Source of the DNA: Bacillus sp. (in: firmicutes)
GTDB taxonomy: Bacteria > Bacillota > Bacilli > Bacillales > Cytobacillaceae
Assembly: GCA_031177865.1 (NCBI GenBank)
Contig: JAPSKD010000001.1
Span: 1-64,000 of the forward strand
Direction: 5' to 3'
Length of the DNA: 64,000 nucleotides
Of the stretch, positions 60,182 through 64,000 are shown piece after piece. A model generated the notes under the pieces. The model was not told the DNA's origin, searched no databases, and saw only the letters and a list, made by a program, of their open reading frames with translations. Position 1 is the stretch's first letter, and every line of letters starts with the position of its first letter. The translations under genes were made by a program, and so were the position numbers.

Positions 60182-61699
60182 ATGAGTGAAATAAGTCTAG
60201 CAACATTCTTTGATAAGTGGTTAACCTCAGATAACATCGGAAAGTTTTATATAAATGGTAAGTGGGTTGAACCACTAGAGAGAGAAACAATAAATGTTAG
60301 AAATCCTGCTACAAACGAAATAATAGCTCAAGTTGGTTCTGCCAATGAACAAGATGCAAAAAAAGCTATTGAAGCAGCGAGAAAAGCGTTTGATGAGGGA
60401 GAATGGCGTGACAGTTCTGCTCTTCACAGATCTACATTATTAAATAGGATAGCTGATAGGATTGAAGGTCATATAGATGAACTTGCCCTAATTGAAACAA
60501 CTAACAATGGGAAAACATTAAAGGAATCGAAGGGTGATGTTGAAGCGGCGGCTGCAACATTTCGCTATTATGCAGCAGTTTCTTTGAAACCTACTGGAGA
60601 AACGCTACAAGTCGAAGGTCCCTTTGTGTCTAGGGTAGTAAGAGAGCCAATAGGAGTATGTGGACAGATTATTCCATGGAACTATCCTTTACTCATGGCA
60701 GCTTGGAAACTTGCTCCAGCAATTGCAGTAGGAAATACATGTATTTTAAAGCCATCGGAAATAACACCTTTATCTGCTATTCGCTTATTTGAGTTGATAG
60801 AAGATTTACCGTTTCCACCTGGAGTTATTAATCTAATTAATGGAACGGGGATAAACGCTGGTCAGCCCCTTGTGGAAAGTAATTTAGTTGATAAGATAGC
60901 ATTTACTGGCGGATCGGAAACAGGAAAAAAGATCATGCAGATGTCCGTGGGTAATTTGAAAAAGGTCTCTCTTGAATTAGGAGGAAAGTCACCTAATATC
61001 ATTTTTGCTGATGCTGACTATGATACTGCTTTAGATTATGCAACATTTGCGATATTCAATAATTCTGGTCAAGTTTGTTCAGCCGGTTCTCGTCTATTAG
61101 TAGAACAAAGTATATATCAGCAATTTGTTCAGGATTTAATAAATGCTACAAAAAAAATCAGAGTCGGGGACGGTATGGATGCCACAAGTCAAATGGGCCC
61201 ACTTGTTAGCAGTCAACAACTAGAAAAGGTTAAAAGGTATATAGAGATTGGCAAAAATGAAGCTACATTGGCGTGTGGTGGTGAACAATTAATTGGCGAC
61301 AGTTATAAGAATGGAAATTTTATTGAACCTACAATTTTTATCGACGTTGATCCAAAAGCTCGGATTGCTCAAGAAGAAATTTTTGGTCCTGTGCTCTGTG
61401 TAATCCCTTTTGAAACAGAAGAAGAAGCTGTGAGAATTGCAAACGATTCTGCTTATGGATTAGCTGCTGGAATTTTTACAAGCGATGTTGCAAAAGCAGA
61501 ACGAATGCAGAAAAGTCTACGTGTAGGTGTAACTTGGGTTAATACGTATGAACAAAATTTAATTGAAGGACCATGGGGAGGGTATAAAGAAAGTGGAATA
61601 GGACGAGAGCTTGGAACATATGGGTTCGACGAATATACAGAGGTAAAGCAAATGATTAATACACTTAAAGTAGAGCCTACTAATTGGTTTTCAAATTAA
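60182..61699 (+). CDS. Aldehyde dehydrogenase, betaine-aldehyde/phenylacetaldehyde type (505 aa)
   Basis: This is an NAD-dependent aldehyde dehydrogenase. Motifs are PWNYPLLMAAWKLAPAIAVG, ILKPSEITPLSA, FTGGSETGK, the catalytic Glu in LELGGKSPNI, the catalytic Cys in NSGQVCSAGSR, and the C-terminal GGYKESGIGRELG. I start at ATG 60182 behind GGGGGAG. The frame stays open to 60143 but the site there is poor. It probably converts the aldehyde made by the adjacent iron-type alcohol dehydrogenase, and the cre site upstream implies glucose repression. Confidence 0.92.
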   Translation: MSEISLATFFDKWLTSDNIGKFYINGKWVEPLERETINVRNPATNEIIAQVGSANEQDAKKAIEAARKAFDEGEWRDSSALHRSTLLNRIADRIEGHIDELALIETTNNGKTLKESKGDVEAAAATFRYYAAVSLKPTGETLQVEGPFVSRVVREPIGVCGQIIPWNYPLLMAAWKLAPAIAVGNTCILKPSEITPLSAIRLFELIEDLPFPPGVINLINGTGINAGQPLVESNLVDKIAFTGGSETGKKIMQMSVGNLKKVSLELGGKSPNIIFADADYDTALDYATFAIFNNSGQVCSAGSRLLVEQSIYQQFVQDLINATKKIRVGDGMDATSQMGPLVSSQQLEKVKRYIEIGKNEATLACGGEQLIGDSYKNGNFIEPTIFIDVDPKARIAQEEIFGPVLCVIPFETEEEAVRIANDSAYGLAAGIFTSDVAKAERMQKSLRVGVTWVNTYEQNLIEGPWGGYKESGIGRELGTYGFDEYTEVKQMINTLKVEPTNWFSN

Positions 61700-61797
61700 T
61701 TATGAGCAGTGGGCAGTTCTATATTTTGCATAATTAATAGTATTAAAATCAGTTGAACTAAGCGAAAGAATAGAAAATATGTTGGGAGGGATTAACA

Positions 61798-63246
61798 ATG
61801 AGCGAAGTAAGAAAGCTTAAGCGGGCACTTGGTTTTTGGCCAGCCTATGGTGCGGCAGTAGGCTTAGTTGTATCTGGAACTGCTATGTTTTCCGTGGGAA
61901 ATGTTGGGGGAACGACGGGATATGCAACATTTATTACAGCGTTAATTGCACTGATACCAATGATGTGTGCTGCTTTCGCTTATGGGGAATTATCGGCAAT
62001 GTTACCGGGTAGTGGCATGATTTCTGATTACACCATGCCAGCACTTGGACGATTTTGGTCTATTTTTTCGTTGCTTAGTGGATATGTACTTTTGATTGCA
62101 GCGGATGGGGGTACCCAATTAGTAATGGGTGGTTTGTCCATGGAATCATTAATTGGAATTCCTCAGCCAATCGTGACTGCAGCGTTATTTTTGTTTGTCA
62201 TTCTTGTTAATTTAAGGGGAGTTGAGTTTTACGGAAAGACAGAAGCAGTGATAACAGTTGTGATGATGATTGTGTTTGCGATTCTTTCTATTTTAGGAAT
62301 TTCTCGCGTTGGTGAAACCATGGGAGCCATTCCGATAAATGCGGATCTGCCGTTTCTTCCGGAGGGTGGTTGGGCTACTGTATTTGGGACTGTAGGCGTC
62401 GCCATCTGGTTTTTCATTGGTTTTGAATTCGCCGTACCCATGGCAGAAGAGAATAAGAAACCATATAAGAATCTCCCATATGCTTTAATTATTGGCTTAC
62501 TATCCATCTATATAATTGATATTATTTTCTCGGCGGCTACTGTAAGATATACGTCCTTAGATGTGTTGCTTACATCTCCAATTCCGCACGTAGAGGGAGC
62601 GCGTGCGATGTTGGGCACGGCTGGGTTTATCACAATTTCACTGCTTACGGTTGCGGCATCGCTTACAACAGCCAATGCTTATGCAGCAGCACTTCCTAGA
62701 ATGCTTTATGGTATGGCAAGAGAAAATTTAGTACCGTCATTGTTTGCGAAAATACACCCAAAATACAGGACGCCATGGAACGGAATCTTTTTCACTGGTT
62801 TCCTGATGTTTATTACTTTTATTTACATCACCATAAATGGCGCTGATGTAAATATGGTGCTTACCTTTATTATGACAGCATGTATTACCTGGATGATTTC
62901 TTACGCTATTGCAATGTTGGACGTCTTAATTCTACGAAAAAAATATCCAGATTATCCAAGATTGTGGAAGGCACCGTTTGCCTGGATTACGTTACCAATC
63001 GGTATAATAGGTGTGATCTATGCAATATGGACGCTACAACCTTACTGGTTAAATGCAGTAATCGCAATGGCGGTTGTGGCCACATACGGCATATTATGGC
63101 TGAAGTATAAAAAGATCCCAATATTTGAGAGAACCCCTCTTGAAGATGTTACAAAAGAAATTCAAACTCGTTCTGAGTATCTGCCGGTATGGGATGAAGC
63201 AGTGACGGAATGGTTAGATAAGAGAGCAAAACAATTCCCAAGTTAA
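61798..63246 (+). CDS. APC-superfamily amino acid/amine permease (482 aa)
   Basis: This is a 12-helix secondary transporter. The N-terminus (FWPAYGAAVGLVVSGTAMFS) matches the first helix of APC permeases, with the broken unwound segment. GYVLLIAADGG, FGTVGVAIWFFIGFEFAVPM and PRMLYGMARENLVPSLFAKI, followed by HPKYRTPWNGIFFTGFLM, are family landmarks. The cytoplasmic tail is about 40 residues. The ATG follows GGGAGGG. It follows the alcohol and aldehyde dehydrogenase genes in the same direction, so the substrate may be an amine or amino acid feeding that pathway. Confidence 0.88.
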   Translation: MSEVRKLKRALGFWPAYGAAVGLVVSGTAMFSVGNVGGTTGYATFITALIALIPMMCAAFAYGELSAMLPGSGMISDYTMPALGRFWSIFSLLSGYVLLIAADGGTQLVMGGLSMESLIGIPQPIVTAALFLFVILVNLRGVEFYGKTEAVITVVMMIVFAILSILGISRVGETMGAIPINADLPFLPEGGWATVFGTVGVAIWFFIGFEFAVPMAEENKKPYKNLPYALIIGLLSIYIIDIIFSAATVRYTSLDVLLTSPIPHVEGARAMLGTAGFITISLLTVAASLTTANAYAAALPRMLYGMARENLVPSLFAKIHPKYRTPWNGIFFTGFLMFITFIYITINGADVNMVLTFIMTACITWMISYAIAMLDVLILRKKYPDYPRLWKAPFAWITLPIGIIGVIYAIWTLQPYWLNAVIAMAVVATYGILWLKYKKIPIFERTPLEDVTKEIQTRSEYLPVWDEAVTEWLDKRAKQFPS

Positions 63247-63261
63247 TGTTTTGTACATTAT

Positions 63262-63906
63262 GTGATTGATGAGATAGAGAGGAGACTTTATATAAAAACC
63301 ATTAATTTAGTGAAAAGAAAAAGCAAAGATTATGAGATGGGGATATTGAATCGTCGTGCAAATGAAAAATTGAATTATGTTATAAGTACTTATGCAGGTG
63401 CATTAAGAGGTTACTGGAGAACAGAAGATAATGGTTTTCTTTATAAAAGAATTTCTTTTAATGATTTATATCATCTGAAAGAACTGAAAATGAGCTATAT
63501 TTTAAAAGATAGACTATTCGCACGTAGTTATGACTTAGTAATCGAGTATGAGGTTCCTGCAATTTTTAATGAACAATTGAAATTCGGATTACGTTATTTA
63601 GGACGTAACAAAATTAATGGTGCAAAGTTTGTTGTGTTACTCGGAAATCAAGACGTCGGTCCTATATTGGAGAAACTTAATAATCCATTAATCCATGATA
63701 GGTTAGTAAAATTAGATCTAATAGACTTAAATGTAGAATATTCACCTCAAGAAAAAAAGTGGTATGTACTAACTGATAGTTTAATTGGTTCATCTACTTG
63801 GAATTTAATTCCCCCTGCTTTACAGGTTATAAAACCTACAGAAAAAGAATGTGTAATGATGATTGAATTGTTTGAACTGATTGCCGATGCGTTGCGAAAT
63901 GATTAA
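63262..63906 (+). CDS. Hypothetical protein (about 200-214 aa)
   Basis: The family is not recognised. It is soluble, basic at the N-terminus, with two repeated strand-helix units around FLYKRISFNDLYHLKELKMS and KFVVLLGNQDVGPILEKLNN. No signal peptide is seen. The start is unclear. GTG 63262 has no ribosome binding site. AGAGGAGA (63278-63285) points at ATA 63292, which begins IKTINLVKRK and would be the natural start if it were ATG. The next ATG is 63340. The terminator at 63923 follows the stop closely. It lies only 15 nt after the permease gene and may be read from the same transcript. Confidence 0.55.
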   Translation: MIDEIERRLYIKTINLVKRKSKDYEMGILNRRANEKLNYVISTYAGALRGYWRTEDNGFLYKRISFNDLYHLKELKMSYILKDRLFARSYDLVIEYEVPAIFNEQLKFGLRYLGRNKINGAKFVVLLGNQDVGPILEKLNNPLIHDRLVKLDLIDLNVEYSPQEKKWYVLTDSLIGSSTWNLIPPALQVIKPTEKECVMMIELFELIADALRND

Positions 63907-63922
63907 ATATTCCTGCTTTTCG

Positions 63923-63953
63923 ACCTGTGGATAAGGTTATCACAGGTTTTTTT
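63923..63953 (+). terminator. Intrinsic terminator
   Basis: ACCTGTG (63923-63929) and CACAGGT (63941-63947) form a perfect stem with a 11-nt loop that can pair further, followed by seven T. Confidence 0.8.
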
Positions 63954-64000
63954 GTTTAATATAAATCCATTTTTAATCCATTTTTTAAGCAGCATTTTAT

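Noticed and set aside
1-64000. CRISPR array, tRNA/rRNA genes, insertion sequences or integrase
   Set aside because: I read both strands for regular repeat-spacer patterns, cloverleaf ends, and transposase or integrase motifs and saw none.

Overview
The window looks like the chromosome of a low-GC Gram-positive rod of the Bacillaceae. The evidence is AT-rich sequence, strong AGGAGG-type ribosome binding sites, frequent TTG/GTG starts, CcpA-type cre sites, a DUF5082/pre-toxin gene pair like B. subtilis ywqH-ywqI, and the short intergenic repeats typical of this family. I see no rRNA, tRNA, CRISPR array, integrase or transposase.

Region 1 (1-6.9 kb): a phage-like replication pair (DnaD-domain protein and DnaB-type helicase) with a small companion gene, a YdcF/DUF218 protein, a DEAD-box RNA helicase and a few small genes. 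Several families of short dispersed repeats lie between them.

Region 2 (6.9-13.3 kb): a catabolic cluster with two tandem M20 carbamoylase/amidohydrolase paralogues around a membrane transporter, a divergent LysR regulator and an aldehyde dehydrogenase. It is decaying. The transporter is frameshifted, the second hydrolase has an in-frame stop, and the aldehyde dehydrogenase has ATT where its ribosome binding site calls for ATG.

Region 3 (14.3-49.6 kb): a 35 kb defence island with every gene on the + strand. In order: (a) a DUF5655/PD-(D/E)XK-like protein, a DUF6361 protein, a two-HKD phospholipase-D protein and a large SNF2-type helicase; (b) a Sau3AI-like endonuclease and its C5-cytosine methyltransferase, followed by a tightly packed four-gene operon (an endonuclease-dead Sau3AI C-half fusion, a protein with a sigma-region-4-like helix-turn-helix, a ParB-like protein, and a PLD-SNF2 helicase); (c) a type IV McrB/McrC pair with an AspBHI-like and EVE reader; (d) dptF-dptG-dptH, the restriction arm of DNA phosphorothioation, with no dnd modification genes in view; (e) a GIY-YIG/DUF2075 helicase and a MazG-like pyrophosphohydrolase. 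Part (b) is my best candidate for an undescribed system. The operon reuses the Sau3AI DNA-sensing half, and two of its adjacent proteins share an otherwise unrecognised C-terminal domain.

Region 4 (50-51.9 kb): a type VII secretion-type pair ending in a pre-toxin without a toxin domain, and a metallo-beta-lactamase-fold hydrolase on the other strand.

Region 5 (52-63.9 kb): a LysR regulator divergent from an NMT1-type ABC transporter operon that ends in an M29/NicX-like metalloenzyme, then a Gly/Met-rich membrane protein, an iron-type alcohol dehydrogenase, an aldehyde dehydrogenase with an upstream cre site, an APC amino-acid permease and a hypothetical gene. Together this looks like a catabolite-controlled uptake and oxidation cluster for an unidentified small organic or amine substrate.
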